The notes beneath the pieces were generated by a model, which ran no database searches, was not told where the DNA came from, and worked only from the letters and a program-made list of their open reading frames with translations. Positions 8,009-16,644 of a stretch of DNA of 64,000 bases are shown piece by piece (the first letter of the stretch is position 1; every line of letters begins with the position of its first letter). Both the position numbers and the translations under genes were made by a program. Location of the stretch: contig NZ_QORW01000009.1 in assembly GCF_003574735.1 (NCBI RefSeq), positions 1 to 64,000 of the forward strand, in the 5' to 3' direction. Origin of the DNA: Dongia deserti. Lineage in GTDB: Bacteria; Pseudomonadota; Alphaproteobacteria; Dongiales; Dongiaceae.

Positions 8009-8644
8009 CTAGGGTTCGTCGACCAAGATGATGTGCAGACGTTTTGGCCCGTGCGCCCCCATCAGAATGGTCTGCTCGATATCGCCGCTACGTGACGGGC
8101 CGGTGACGAGATTCAACGTGCGCGGCATCACCTCGCCATACTGCGCCTTCAGCCGCTCCCACAGTTCCTCGTAGGTGCCGGTGAGGTCCTTGGCATCGAC
8201 AACAGCGATGTGTGTCTCGGGCAGGAAGTTGAGCAGCGTCGGCGATGACGCGCCGGAGGTGAGCGCAAGCGTGCCCGTCTCGGCGATGCCCGCAAACGCA
8301 CCGGTCACCGAGACAGGATGCGAGCCGTCAGTCCCGCCTATGCTGGTGTTGAGCAATGGCTGCGAAGCCCAATCGAGCTCGGTGATGCGCGGGTCCGGCG
8401 CCAGCCGCGCTTCCGCCGGCAGGTTGTGCTGGCTGAGATAGTTCTTCACAAGGCTGGGCACGTCCGCGCGCGAGCTGGCGCGATCGACCGTAGCCGCCGC
8501 TTGCACCGCCATGCGCGTGAACAACGCCTTGCGTTCCTCGCCGCCGACCTGCCCGCGCTGCGGCACAGGGCCGGAGCCGGGATAAGGTTTCGGCCCAGCG
8601 CGACCCGCGCGAATGCGATTCAAGATTTCGTCGCGCGCACTCAC
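8009..8644 (-). CDS. lutC: LutC/YkgG family lactate utilisation protein
   Basis: 211 residues of the LUD (DUF162) fold, the small subunit of the LutABC iron-sulfur lactate-oxidising complex in the cytoplasm. Recognisable parts are the N-terminal ARDEILNRIRAG, the middle region SVTGAFAGIAETGTLAL, and the C-terminal GPSRSGDIEQTILMGAHGP, which is the family signature. Its ATG overlaps the lutB stop by four bases (ATGA), so the two are coupled. Biochemical function is inferred from the lutABC trio. Confidence 0.92.
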   Translation of the reverse strand: MSARDEILNRIRAGRAGPKPYPGSGPVPQRGQVGGEERKALFTRMAVQAAATVDRASSRADVPSLVKNYLSQHNLPAEARLAPDPRITELDWASQPLLNTSIGGTDGSHPVSVTGAFAGIAETGTLALTSGASSPTLLNFLPETHIAVVDAKDLTGTYEELWERLKAQYGEVMPRTLNLVTGPSRSGDIEQTILMGAHGPKRLHIILVDEP

Positions 8645-10053
8645 TTCTTGCCCCGATACATCGCCATGAAGGTACGGCCCTGGGGCGCGGGCAGATCGCG
8701 GTGCCTGGTCCAGGCTTCGGCCAGCGGCAGGGACGAGAACCGCCCGCGCCGACTACCCAGCATGCCGAGCACGCCGACCCCAACACGCATCGCCAGACGA
8801 TACAGCGCCGGCCGCGTCGCCAGGGCCGCCCACGCCTTCAGCGCCCAGCGCGCGCGGTTGCCGTGCAAGCGCCGCTCGAACGCCTCTTCGCGCCAGTGGC
8901 GCAGCATCTTGGGAATCGGAATGCGGACAGGGCACACCTGCTCGCAGCGGCCGCACAGGGACGACGCTTCCGGCAGCGGCGAGGCATGCTCGATGCCGAT
9001 CAAGGCCGGCGTGGTGATGGCGCCGATCGGGCCGGCATAGACCCAGCCGTAGGCATGCCCGCCGACATTGTGATAGATCGGACAGTGATTGAGGCACGCG
9101 CCGCAGCGGATGCAGCGCAGCATCTCCTCGAACTCGGTGCCAAGCAACTTGCTGCGGCCGTTGTCCACCAGCACGACGTGGAACTCGTCCGGACCGTCGA
9201 CATCGCCCGGCCGCCGCGGCCCGGTCGAGAACGTCGTGTAGGCCGACATCTCCTGCCCGGTTGCCGAGCGCGCCAGCACGCGCAGCAGCAGCCCGGCATC
9301 CTGGAGGCTCGGCACGATCTTCTCGATGCCGGCCAGCACAATGTGGATGCGCGGCAAGGTCTGCGTCAGGTCGCCATTGCCCTCGTTGGTCACGATGGTG
9401 GTGGATCCGGTGTTCGCGATCAGGAAATTGGCGCCGGTGATGCCGACATCCGCCACCAGGAAGCGGCCGCGCAATTTCACGCGCGCCTCGTGCAGCAGGC
9501 TCGAGGGCTCTGTGAGGTTGCGATTGGGATCGAGATCGGTGTGGATCTTGCGGAACGTTGCCTCCACCTGATCCCTGGTCACGTGCACCGACGGCGCGAT
9601 GATGTGGCTGGGCGGTTCGTTCCGGAGCTGGATGATGTATTCGCCGAGGTCGGTCTCGATCGGCTCGATGCCGTTGGCCGCGAGATGATCGTTGATGCCG
9701 ATCTCCTCGCCTACCATGGTCTTGCCCTTGGTCACGGTCTTGGCGCCGGCCGTGCGGCAGATATCCAGGATGGTCTTGCGCGCGTCCGCCGGCGTCGCGC
9801 ACCAGTGCACGCGACCGCCGTTCTTCACCACGTTGCCTTCGAACTCGACAAGATATTCGTCCAGCCGGCTCAGCACGTGGTTCTTGAGATCGCGCGCCGC
9901 GTCGCGCAGCGCGTCGAACTCCGGCAGCGCATCCATCGCGTCCTGGCGCTTGGTGATGAATTTGGTGCGCACGTGGGTCAGCGCCTGCTGCAGGTGCGCA
10001 TCGTTCAGCGCGCGCGCCGCATTGTCCTTGAACAGGTGCGAGGTCGATTGCAT
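8641..10053 (-). CDS. lutB: LutB family iron-sulfur protein (lactate utilisation)
   Basis: 470 residues. An N-terminal LUD domain (about 70-300) is followed by a double 4Fe-4S ferredoxin region with CIRCGACLNHCP and CGRCEQVCPVRIP (about 305-375), which supply eight cysteines. A basic C-terminal tail ends in RGKK. It is the electron-carrying core of the LutABC complex that oxidises L-lactate to pyruvate. The gene starts four bases after lutA and overlaps lutC by four bases. All cluster ligands are present, so it should be functional. Confidence 0.93.
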   Translation of the reverse strand: MQSTSHLFKDNAARALNDAHLQQALTHVRTKFITKRQDAMDALPEFDALRDAARDLKNHVLSRLDEYLVEFEGNVVKNGGRVHWCATPADARKTILDICRTAGAKTVTKGKTMVGEEIGINDHLAANGIEPIETDLGEYIIQLRNEPPSHIIAPSVHVTRDQVEATFRKIHTDLDPNRNLTEPSSLLHEARVKLRGRFLVADVGITGANFLIANTGSTTIVTNEGNGDLTQTLPRIHIVLAGIEKIVPSLQDAGLLLRVLARSATGQEMSAYTTFSTGPRRPGDVDGPDEFHVVLVDNGRSKLLGTEFEEMLRCIRCGACLNHCPIYHNVGGHAYGWVYAGPIGAITTPALIGIEHASPLPEASSLCGRCEQVCPVRIPIPKMLRHWREEAFERRLHGNRARWALKAWAALATRPALYRLAMRVGVGVLGMLGSRRGRFSSLPLAEAWTRHRDLPAPQGRTFMAMYRGKK

Positions 10054-10057
10054 CGGC

Positions 10058-10828
10058 CTATTGCCCTTCGCCGATGGCGGAATCCTGCGCCATGCCGGCC
10101 AGCACCTCGGCGACGTGACGAGCCTCGATCTTGCTGCCCTTGCGCTTCAGCTTGCCGGCGATGTTGAGCAGGCATCCCATGTCGGCGGCCAGCACGACGT
10201 CGGCGCCGGTCGCTTCGATGTTGGCAACCTTGTCCTCCACCATGCGGTTGGAGATGTCGGGGAACTTGACGCAGAAGGTGCCGCCGAAGCCGCAGCACGG
10301 CTCGCTGTCCGGCAACTCCTTGAACTTAAGTCCGCCGACCTTGGCCAGCAGCTCGCGCGGCTGCTTCTTCACCTGGAGCTCGCGCAGCGACGAGCAGGAA
10401 TCGTGATAGGTGACGGTCTGCGCGAACTCGGAATAGACGCCGTCCCATTGCGCAACGTCGCGCAGGAACTGCGTCAGCTCATAGGTCTTGTCGGCGAGCG
10501 CCTTGGCCCGCGCCGCGAACGCGGGATCGCCGGCCAGCAGCTCCGGATAGTGGGTCTTGATCATGCCCGCGCAGGATCCGCTGGGCACCACCACGTGGTC
10601 GAATCCCTCGAACGCCTGGACGACCTGCCGCGCGATGGCGAGCGCGCTCTCCTTGTCGCCGGAATTGTAGCCCGGCTGGCCACAGCAGGTCTGCGCATCC
10701 GGCACTACGACGGTGAACGGACCGCTGCGCTCGATAAGAGCGATCGCGGCGAACCCCACCACTGGCCGATAGAGATCGACCAGGCAGGTGACGAACAGGC
10801 CGACCTGCTTGCGCGGCGTGCCGTTCAT
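10058..10828 (-). CDS. lutA: LutA family (Fe-S)-binding protein (lactate utilisation)
   Basis: 256 residues with the two cysteine-rich CCG domains typical of LutA and GlcF: CCGQPGYNSG in the first half and CCGFGGTFCVKFP in the second. The N-terminus KQVGLFVTCLVDLYRP is characteristic. I chose the ATG at 10828 because it overlaps the mltA stop as ATGA and matches the family start; the longer frame upstream only reads mltA sequence out of frame. With lutB and lutC it completes the lactate-oxidation complex. No lactate permease or LutR regulator is adjacent. Confidence 0.93.
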   Translation of the reverse strand: MNGTPRKQVGLFVTCLVDLYRPVVGFAAIALIERSGPFTVVVPDAQTCCGQPGYNSGDKESALAIARQVVQAFEGFDHVVVPSGSCAGMIKTHYPELLAGDPAFAARAKALADKTYELTQFLRDVAQWDGVYSEFAQTVTYHDSCSSLRELQVKKQPRELLAKVGGLKFKELPDSEPCCGFGGTFCVKFPDISNRMVEDKVANIEATGADVVLAADMGCLLNIAGKLKRKGSKIEARHVAEVLAGMAQDSAIGEGQ

Positions 10829-11898
10829 GAGCCAGCCTGCTGCCTCAGCCAGCGTTCGCCCACGGCGCGCGGCACGATCACCCAATAGGTGCCTTGCTGC
10901 CTCATCGGACCAGCCATGGCCTCCGCTTCCTCCCCCGCGCCCCAGAACAGATCGATCCGCCCTGGGCCCTTGATCGCGCCGCCTTTATCCTGCGCCACCG
11001 CCAGGCGCTGCAAGGGCGCATTTGTCTTTGGGATGGTCGTATCCAGCCAGACCGGCAGCCCGAGCGGCACGAAGGCGGGATCGACCGCGATGGAGCGGCC
11101 CGGCGTCAGCGGCACGCCGAGGGCGCCGAGCGGCCCCACATTCGGATCCGCCTTTGCCTCCTTGAAAAAGACGTAGCGGGGGTTCCGATGCAGCCAGCTG
11201 TCGATCTCGTCGGGATGCGCGTTGAGATAGGCGCGGATCGTCTGCAGCGAGGCTTCCTCCTTGGTCATGATGCCCGCATCGACCATCGCCTTGCCGATCG
11301 AGACGTATTGTCGTTCGTTGGTGCCCGCGAACCCGACGCGCACGACCTCGCCGTTCTCGAGCCGCACGCGCCCCGAGCCCTGCACCTGCAGGAAGAACGC
11401 CTCGACGCGGTCATTGACCCACAGCAGTTCCAGCTTCTTGCCCGCGAACGCGCCGCCATCGATCTCGGCCCTGTCGTACTGCGTCGGATTCGGCGGCAGA
11501 CGGTAGAGCGGATGGGGATGCGCCGCGTCCTTGATGCGGCTGCCTTTCAGCTCCGGCTCATAGTAGCCAGTCACCAGCGCCGACGTGCCGGCACCGGGGT
11601 CGAGTGCGACGAAATGCGCTTCCAGTGTCCGCCGTAGCGCTTGGTCGGGATCGGCGACCAAAGCCGCCCGTAGTTCCGCGATCGCATCGCATGCCTCGCG
11701 CCACTCCGTCGGCGACCCGCCGATCCCGAGTGCCTTGTCGGAGGACAAGGTCGCGATCACCCCGCAGCTCGCCAGCAGCGCAGGATACGCCTGAAAGCTC
11801 GCATCCGCCTGCCAGCCGGGCAGCCGCGACAGTTCCACAAGGTGCGGCAGCGGCGTTTCCCCAGTTGGGACGCAGGCGGCGAGAATGAACACCGTCAA
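10825..11898 (-). CDS. mltA: Membrane-bound lytic murein transglycosylase A
   Basis: About 357 residues. The first residues (TVFILAAC) form a very short lipoprotein signal with a lipobox cysteine at about residue 10. The body has the MltA domain, with TGYYEPELKGS and the DGGAFAGKKLELLWV region. The C-terminal 3D domain has FVPLGLPVWLDT and AQDKGGAIKGPGRIDLFWG, including the catalytic Asp region. It cleaves peptidoglycan glycan strands at the outer membrane. I chose the TTG at 11898, which has AAGGGG nine bases upstream; the long frame beyond reads through a repeat-rich gap. The stop overlaps the lutA start, which joins cell-wall and lactate genes in one transcript. Confidence 0.85.
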   Translation of the reverse strand: MTVFILAACVPTGETPLPHLVELSRLPGWQADASFQAYPALLASCGVIATLSSDKALGIGGSPTEWREACDAIAELRAALVADPDQALRRTLEAHFVALDPGAGTSALVTGYYEPELKGSRIKDAAHPHPLYRLPPNPTQYDRAEIDGGAFAGKKLELLWVNDRVEAFFLQVQGSGRVRLENGEVVRVGFAGTNERQYVSIGKAMVDAGIMTKEEASLQTIRAYLNAHPDEIDSWLHRNPRYVFFKEAKADPNVGPLGALGVPLTPGRSIAVDPAFVPLGLPVWLDTTIPKTNAPLQRLAVAQDKGGAIKGPGRIDLFWGAGEEAEAMAGPMRQQGTYWVIVPRAVGERWLRQQAGS

Positions 11899-11912
11899 AG
11901 AAAGAATCCCCT

Positions 11913-12040
11913 TCCCCCCTCGCGGGGCGGGGCGATTACGGGTGACCGGGTGAGCATCGCTCCCCCTGCCGCACCTTGAGGGAGGGGACTTCAGCGCGTG
12001 CTCGTCACGTGCCCCCGCCCTGTCCGCAAGGAGAGAGGGA
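11913..12040. repeat. GC-rich inverted-repeat region between Tim44-like gene and mltA
   Basis: Runs such as CCCCTTCCCCCC and GAGGGAGGGGAC occur in inverted orientation about 70 bases apart in the 250-base gap. They resemble the palindromes at 7391, 21136 and 63509. The exact limits are uncertain, and no gene or clear terminator can be seen. Confidence 0.4.
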
Positions 12041-12148
12041 AGGATTTTCTTGACTCGCCTGGAGCGAAGAAAGGGATGCAGAAGACTCGACAAAACCATC
12101 CGCCACCCATGCCATGAGTGGGCGGTGATTGCCAACTCTCGTCTGCGC

Positions 12149-12847
12149 TTACAGGGGGCTTTCGGTGGCGACGAGGACCCAGTTCGGGTCGCGCGATTTG
12201 ATGGAGCGCGCGAACGTCCAGATGTCGGTGATGTTGGCGACCTCGGATGGGTCGCCATCGATGATGCGGCCTTCCTGGTCCTTGGTGACATTGATCTGCT
12301 GGGAGACGAACTTCACCGCCACCTGCGCCTCGTCGCCCTTGAGCTCGGCGGCGGCGATGTCGGCGCTCAGGATGCCGACCACGGTCGTCTCGTGGCGATG
12401 CTTGTTGCGATTGCGTTCCTCGATCGCGGCGGTGAAATTGCTATAGACTTGATCGTTGAGCAGCGGCCGCAGCGCCTTGGTATCGCCCTGCGCGAATTCG
12501 TTGACGATCATGTCGAACGCCACGCGGGCGCCGACGACGAAGTCGACCGGATCGAACTTGGGATCGGCGTTGCGGATGGCATCCAGGCCGCGCCGCACAT
12601 CGCCCGCGACCGCACCGATCGCCGCTTCCAGCTTGCGCCGCTCGCGATCCGCGCGATCGTGGCGCGCGGGCGGCTCCGGCAGATGGCGGACATTGCCGTC
12701 GCGCTCCGGCAGAGTGGCCGGCGCCTCCGTGTCCTTGGTGCGGAACGGGTCGAACGGCTTTTCATGGCCGGTGCGGCGCCCCAGCACGCTGTATAATCGC
12801 CAGCCCAGGAATGCGGCAACGATGGCGAAGAACAGGATTTCCAGCAC
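12149..12847 (-). CDS. Tim44-like domain protein
   Basis: 232 residues. One N-terminal transmembrane helix (ILFFAIVAAFLGWRLYSVLG, about 3-22) is followed by a charged linker and a Tim44/MRPL45-type domain (about 95-232), containing FVVGARVAFDMIVNEFAQGD and ending DPNWVLVATES. In alphaproteobacteria such proteins (TimA type) face the inner membrane or cytoplasm, and their role is poorly defined. I chose the GTG at 12847 because the membrane helix starts right after it. The gene is divergent from fxsA with a 174-base shared promoter region and lies upstream of mltA, a neighbourhood common in this class (from memory). Confidence 0.85.
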   Translation of the reverse strand: MLEILFFAIVAAFLGWRLYSVLGRRTGHEKPFDPFRTKDTEAPATLPERDGNVRHLPEPPARHDRADRERRKLEAAIGAVAGDVRRGLDAIRNADPKFDPVDFVVGARVAFDMIVNEFAQGDTKALRPLLNDQVYSNFTAAIEERNRNKHRHETTVVGILSADIAAAELKGDEAQVAVKFVSQQINVTKDQEGRIIDGDPSEVANITDIWTFARSIKSRDPNWVLVATESPL

Positions 12848-13021
12848 GTTATGCGACCTGTGACATTCCTCTAAAGGAAACTGGCCCAAATGTCTGGAGC
12901 AACCGCGCCATGCGCTTTGGACCGATCGCCGTTGCGGTGGCGACCTGTCCCTCTTAGATAGGCAATTGGCGGGGCAAGAGCAAGCTTGGCCCGGGATAGG
13001 TTGACTAAAGAACTAGTAAAG

Positions 13022-13510
13022 ATGCTGAGATTGATCGCCTTCACCGCTATCGCCCTGCCATTCCTGGAAATTGCAGGTTTTGTCTGGCTGGGCGGCAAGC
13101 TGGGCGTGGTCCTGACCCTGGTCTGGGTAATCGGCGCCATAGTGGCCGGCCTCGCGCTGCTGCGCCGGACCGGGCTGCAGGCTGTCGGGCGCCTGCGCGC
13201 CGCCCTGGCCGAGGGGCGGGAGCCCGGCCATTCGATCATCGACGCAGCCTGCTTTGCCGCGGCGGCCATGCTGCTGATCCTGCCGGGCTTCGTCTCCGAT
13301 GCCCTAGCGGTGGTCCTGATGCTGCCCATCACGCGCCATTGGTTGCTGCGGCGAACTGCCGCGCATTTCGAGGCGCACGTCTATCACAGCACGGGCACGA
13401 TTCACGGCGAATTCACCGTCGTGCCGGATGGTGACGAAGATGCACCGAAGGACGAGAAAAAGCCGCCCCCGCGCATCGGTCACGACCGCAAGATCATCGA
13501 TGTCGAATAG
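13022..13510 (+). CDS. fxsA: FxsA family membrane protein
   Basis: 162 residues with three or four hydrophobic segments. The signature LPFLEIAGFVWLGGKLG opens the protein and ILPGFVSDALAVVLMLP follows in the second half. A soluble acidic/basic tail ends at 13510. FxsA is a cytoplasmic-membrane protein first noted for affecting phage F exclusion; its biochemical role is unknown. I chose ATG 13022 (MLRLIAF), preceded by a weak AAAG site. Ten bases separate it from the following phosphatase gene. Confidence 0.88.
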   Translation: MLRLIAFTAIALPFLEIAGFVWLGGKLGVVLTLVWVIGAIVAGLALLRRTGLQAVGRLRAALAEGREPGHSIIDAACFAAAAMLLILPGFVSDALAVVLMLPITRHWLLRRTAAHFEAHVYHSTGTIHGEFTVVPDGDEDAPKDEKKPPPRIGHDRKIIDVE

Positions 13511-13519
13511 CTTGGTTCC

Positions 13520-14050
13520 ATGATCCTCATCCGCCACGGCCAGTCCGAGTTCAACGTCCATTTCAGCCGCACCGGCATCGACCCGGGCATCACCGATCCG
13601 CACCTGACCGAAGCGGGCCGCACCCAGGTGCGCACCACTGCGGAGGCAATCCGGCGCAGCGAGCGCCCGATCGTGCGCGTCGTCACCAGTCCCTACACCC
13701 GCGCGCTGCAGACCGCGGAGATCCTCGCCGACGTGCTGAGGGTGCCGGTCGATGTCGAGCCGCTGGTGCGCGAGCACGCCATGTTCCAGTGCGATGTCGG
13801 CACGTGCCGCTCGGCTCTGAGCCAAAGCTGGCCCGCCCTCAAATTCGATCACTTGGAGGAGACCTGGTGGCCGGCCCTGGACGAGAGCGAGGCCGACGTC
13901 ATCCGCCGCGCCCGCTCCTTCCAGCTGCGCGCCGCCACCTGGATCGACTGGCGCGAGGTCGCGGTGGTGAGCCACTGGGGCTTCCTGCTGCGCCTCACCG
14001 GCAAGTCGCTCGCTAACGCCGAGCACCTGCCGTTCGATCCGACGGGCTGA
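13520..14050 (+). CDS. Histidine phosphatase (phosphoglycerate mutase-like) family protein
   Basis: 176 residues. The catalytic RHG motif is in LIRHGQSEFN (about residues 3-12). The second arginine lies in VVTSPYTRALQTAEIL, and the late catalytic histidine in VAVVSHWGFLLRLTG (about 148-162). All four core residues appear present. It may hydrolyse a phosphate ester of a sugar, nucleotide or protein; the substrate is not predictable. It follows fxsA closely and precedes an AraC regulator by eight bases, so the three may be co-transcribed. Confidence 0.88.
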   Translation: MILIRHGQSEFNVHFSRTGIDPGITDPHLTEAGRTQVRTTAEAIRRSERPIVRVVTSPYTRALQTAEILADVLRVPVDVEPLVREHAMFQCDVGTCRSALSQSWPALKFDHLEETWWPALDESEADVIRRARSFQLRAATWIDWREVAVVSHWGFLLRLTGKSLANAEHLPFDPTG

Positions 14051-14058
14051 GGTCCGGA

Positions 14059-14886
14059 ATGGCGCGGCGGGACACCATCGTCGTCGCGCGTCCCGCCGGC
14101 CTCGAGGGCGTGGAGCTGCTGCAGGCCGTCGACACCCATCATTATTTCCCCAGGCACTTCCACGACACCTATTGCGTCCCGGTGCAGGAGCGCGGCGCGA
14201 TGGTCTCGCTCTATCGCAACCGCCGCAACGTGCTGACCCCCGGCGACGTCGATTTCCTGGAGCCGGGCGAGGTCCATACCTCCTGGGAGGGGGACGGCAG
14301 CGGCTGGTCCTATCGCTGCCTCTATCTCGATCCCGGCTTCGTCGCCTTTGCGGGTCTGGAGCGCGGCGACATGCGGATCCCAACGCTCCGCCAGCTCGCG
14401 CCCCACAAGGACGGGGTCTTGTTCGCGGCCCTCCAAAGTGCCCATGCCGGATTGCTGCGCACCCAGGACGAGGCGTTGGCCGGCGAAACGCGCCTGACCC
14501 AAGCCGTCGCGGCTTTGCTGCAGAAGTCCACGGCAACGAAGATCGCCTCCGCGCGCTCCGGCGCGGAGCCATCCCACGTGCGGCGTGTTCGCCAGTATCT
14601 GCACGATCGCCTCGAGGAGCGTGTCAGCCTGCGGGCGCTCGCCGCCCTGGTCGATCTCAACCCGGTCTACCTGGTCCGCGCCTTCCGCCGCGCGACCGGA
14701 CTGCCGCCCCATGCCTATCAGCGGCAGATCCGCATCAATCGCGCCCAGTCGCTGCTGCGGCAGGGCGAGAGCCCTGCCGCCGTGGCCGCCGCGACGGGCT
14801 TCGCTGACCAGGCCCACCTCACCCGCGCCTTCCGCAACGCCCTCGGCATTACGCCGGCGGCCTATGCCAGGGCGCAAACTGCATGA
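14059..14886 (+). CDS. AraC family transcriptional regulator
   Basis: 275 residues. The N-terminal cupin-like sensing domain (about 10-150) has HHYFPRHFHDTYCVPVQERG, typical of AraC ligand domains. The C-terminal pair of helix-turn-helices (about 175-275) includes VSLRALAALVDLNPVYLVRAFRR and ATGFADQAHLTRAFRNALGITP. The domain order matches small-molecule-responsive AraC regulators. No obvious target operon is attached, and an acidic-phosphatase gene lies just upstream. The effector is unknown. Confidence 0.9.
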   Translation: MARRDTIVVARPAGLEGVELLQAVDTHHYFPRHFHDTYCVPVQERGAMVSLYRNRRNVLTPGDVDFLEPGEVHTSWEGDGSGWSYRCLYLDPGFVAFAGLERGDMRIPTLRQLAPHKDGVLFAALQSAHAGLLRTQDEALAGETRLTQAVAALLQKSTATKIASARSGAEPSHVRRVRQYLHDRLEERVSLRALAALVDLNPVYLVRAFRRATGLPPHAYQRQIRINRAQSLLRQGESPAAVAAATGFADQAHLTRAFRNALGITPAAYARAQTA

Positions 14887-14970
14887 GATCGAGCAGGGCG
14901 GTGTCAACTTTCAAGCGCAACGCTAGTATCATCGGTTGACTATGGGTCAGCCAGTTGGGGGATAAGGACA

Positions 14971-15438
14971 ATGGCCGGCAAGACCTCAAAGAAGTCGGCG
15001 AAGGTCGCACAGAAGGTCGCCGCCAGACGTGCCAACGGGAAGCCGACGCTCCTCTCAGGCGGCAATCCCCAGATTGCTAAGGCCTACGGCGATGCGCCCG
15101 TGCAGGCCTACATCGCGGCAATGCCCGGCTGGAAACGCGATCTCGGGCGGCGCCTCGACGCGCTCATCGTGCGCACCGTCCCCGGCGTGCACAAGGCCGT
15201 CAAGTGGAACTCGCCCTTCTACGGAGTCGAGGACCACGCCTGGTTCCTCAGCTTTCATTGCTTCACGAAATACATAAAAGTGACTTTCTTCCGCGGCGCG
15301 TCGCTGCATCCAGTCCCGGCCGGCGAGTCCAAGCACAAGGACGTGCGCTACCTCGATATCTACGAGGGCCAGCTCGACGAAGCGCAGTTCGTCGATTGGG
15401 TGAAGCAAGCCAGCCAATTGCCTGGCGAACGCATGTGA
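14971..15438 (+). CDS. DUF1801 (YdhG-like) protein
   Basis: 155 residues with a basic, lysine-rich N-terminus (about 1-25) and then a DUF1801 domain: PVQAYIAAMPGWKRDLGRRLDALI, VKWNSPFYGVEDHAWFLSFHCF, KYIKVTFFRGASLHP. The family fold (YdhG-like, alpha+beta) is known but no function has been shown. It has a good ribosome binding site (GGGGGATAAGGACA before ATG). A second DUF1801 gene lies at 16645; between them is a nuclease-like gene. Confidence 0.85.
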   Translation: MAGKTSKKSAKVAQKVAARRANGKPTLLSGGNPQIAKAYGDAPVQAYIAAMPGWKRDLGRRLDALIVRTVPGVHKAVKWNSPFYGVEDHAWFLSFHCFTKYIKVTFFRGASLHPVPAGESKHKDVRYLDIYEGQLDEAQFVDWVKQASQLPGERM

Positions 15439-15527
15439 GTGAGTATATGCACTGGGATCGTCTGTGCGCCGTGTGTGTGTGTCTTGGGGCCCGTGGCGCA
15501 TGGACTTCAAAACTCTGGGGGAGTTTC

Positions 15528-16490
15528 ATGGCGGACAAAATAGCCGTCATTAAGACCGGTTGGTCAGACGACTTCATGGGCAGTCCGGTCGAGGCCGATC
15601 ACCAACACGTGCGCAAATTCAAGGACGGGCACGAGAAGTACAATTTCTTGCCCAGACCTGACGGGCGCTTCTACGCCTACACGCCGCCGCTGGGAAGGAA
15701 GATGGTTGCTCCAAGACCGAAGGAGCTTGAAGGCTGGCTGGTGTTCTCGGTCGCCAAGAAGCCAAAGGAACGGGGGCTTTATCTCACTGGCTGGTATGAG
15801 GGCGCGACCTTTGTGGGCGACTTCGCCGACCGGCCCGAATATGACGCCGCTAATCCATCGCTGCCACGTGATGAGAACGGCCAACCTTATCAATATATTC
15901 TATCGGCGCTGCAGGCCGCGCACCTTGATCTGCGGATGAATAAGCATGTGTTCGCCGGCGAACACATGAAGCGCGCGTCGGTCTTCTACCTCAGGGGCAA
16001 TGGAGTGAAGAACGGCTGGTGCGAGGATCTCGCGCAGCGCCTACTGGAGATCCGCCAACGCTGGAATAACGGTGAGGCCACTGACCAAAGCCCAGTGATT
16101 GACGCCGGCCAAGGCGGGATCTGTGCAGACGCCAAGCGACGTCAAGAGGTTGAGCAGGCGGCTGTTGCGCTTGTGAGAGCGCACTATTCCGAAACCCGGT
16201 ACGAAGTAATAGATCGGCAATCCGACAATTGCGGCTTCGACTTGCTGGTGCGCGCGAAAAAGTCCCGAGATGAGCTGCATGTTGAGGTCAAGGGTACACA
16301 GAATAAAGTGCCGCATTTTCTGATGTCGCATAAGGAATATGCCTATATGCAGGCGTATCCCCGGTGCTGGCGCCTAGCCATGGTCACCGAGGCTTTGTCG
16401 AAGTCGCCCAAGCTTGAGATCATGGATGCAGAGAAAGCACAGGCGCGTTTTTCCTGGAAGGAATTCACCTGGCACGCCACCAGCAAGTAA
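15528..16490 (+). CDS. DUF3883-type protein, putative restriction-like nuclease
   Basis: 320 residues, starting at an ATG with GGGGGAG five bases upstream. The N-terminal 180 residues (GRFYAYTPPLG, LEGWLVFSVAKKPKERGLYLTGWYEGA) look like a small beta-rich recognition domain. The C-terminal part (about 205-310) matches the DUF3883 (NO VEIN C-terminal) group, which has a PD-(D/E)xK-like core: NCGFDLLVRAKKSRDELHVEVKG supplies the Asp and the E-x-K pair. That would fit a DNA-cleaving or DNA-binding role. DUF3883 domains occur often in defence genes (from memory), but no helicase or methyltransferase is adjacent. The surrounding sequence is less GC-rich than neighbours, which suggests acquisition. 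Defence function is inference. Confidence 0.65.
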   Translation: MADKIAVIKTGWSDDFMGSPVEADHQHVRKFKDGHEKYNFLPRPDGRFYAYTPPLGRKMVAPRPKELEGWLVFSVAKKPKERGLYLTGWYEGATFVGDFADRPEYDAANPSLPRDENGQPYQYILSALQAAHLDLRMNKHVFAGEHMKRASVFYLRGNGVKNGWCEDLAQRLLEIRQRWNNGEATDQSPVIDAGQGGICADAKRRQEVEQAAVALVRAHYSETRYEVIDRQSDNCGFDLLVRAKKSRDELHVEVKGTQNKVPHFLMSHKEYAYMQAYPRCWRLAMVTEALSKSPKLEIMDAEKAQARFSWKEFTWHATSK

Positions 16491-16644
16491 GGTGAGGCAG
16501 CTTCAAATCGTCAATAACAGTCGCGCTCACGCGATGGCAAAACGCGTTGGCGAGCTTCATTTGTCCGTACGCCTGACACTCAAGATCGAAGGTGGCTGCG
16601 ACGCAATGAAGGCCGCCGACAACAGCTAAGAAAGCGACACCACC

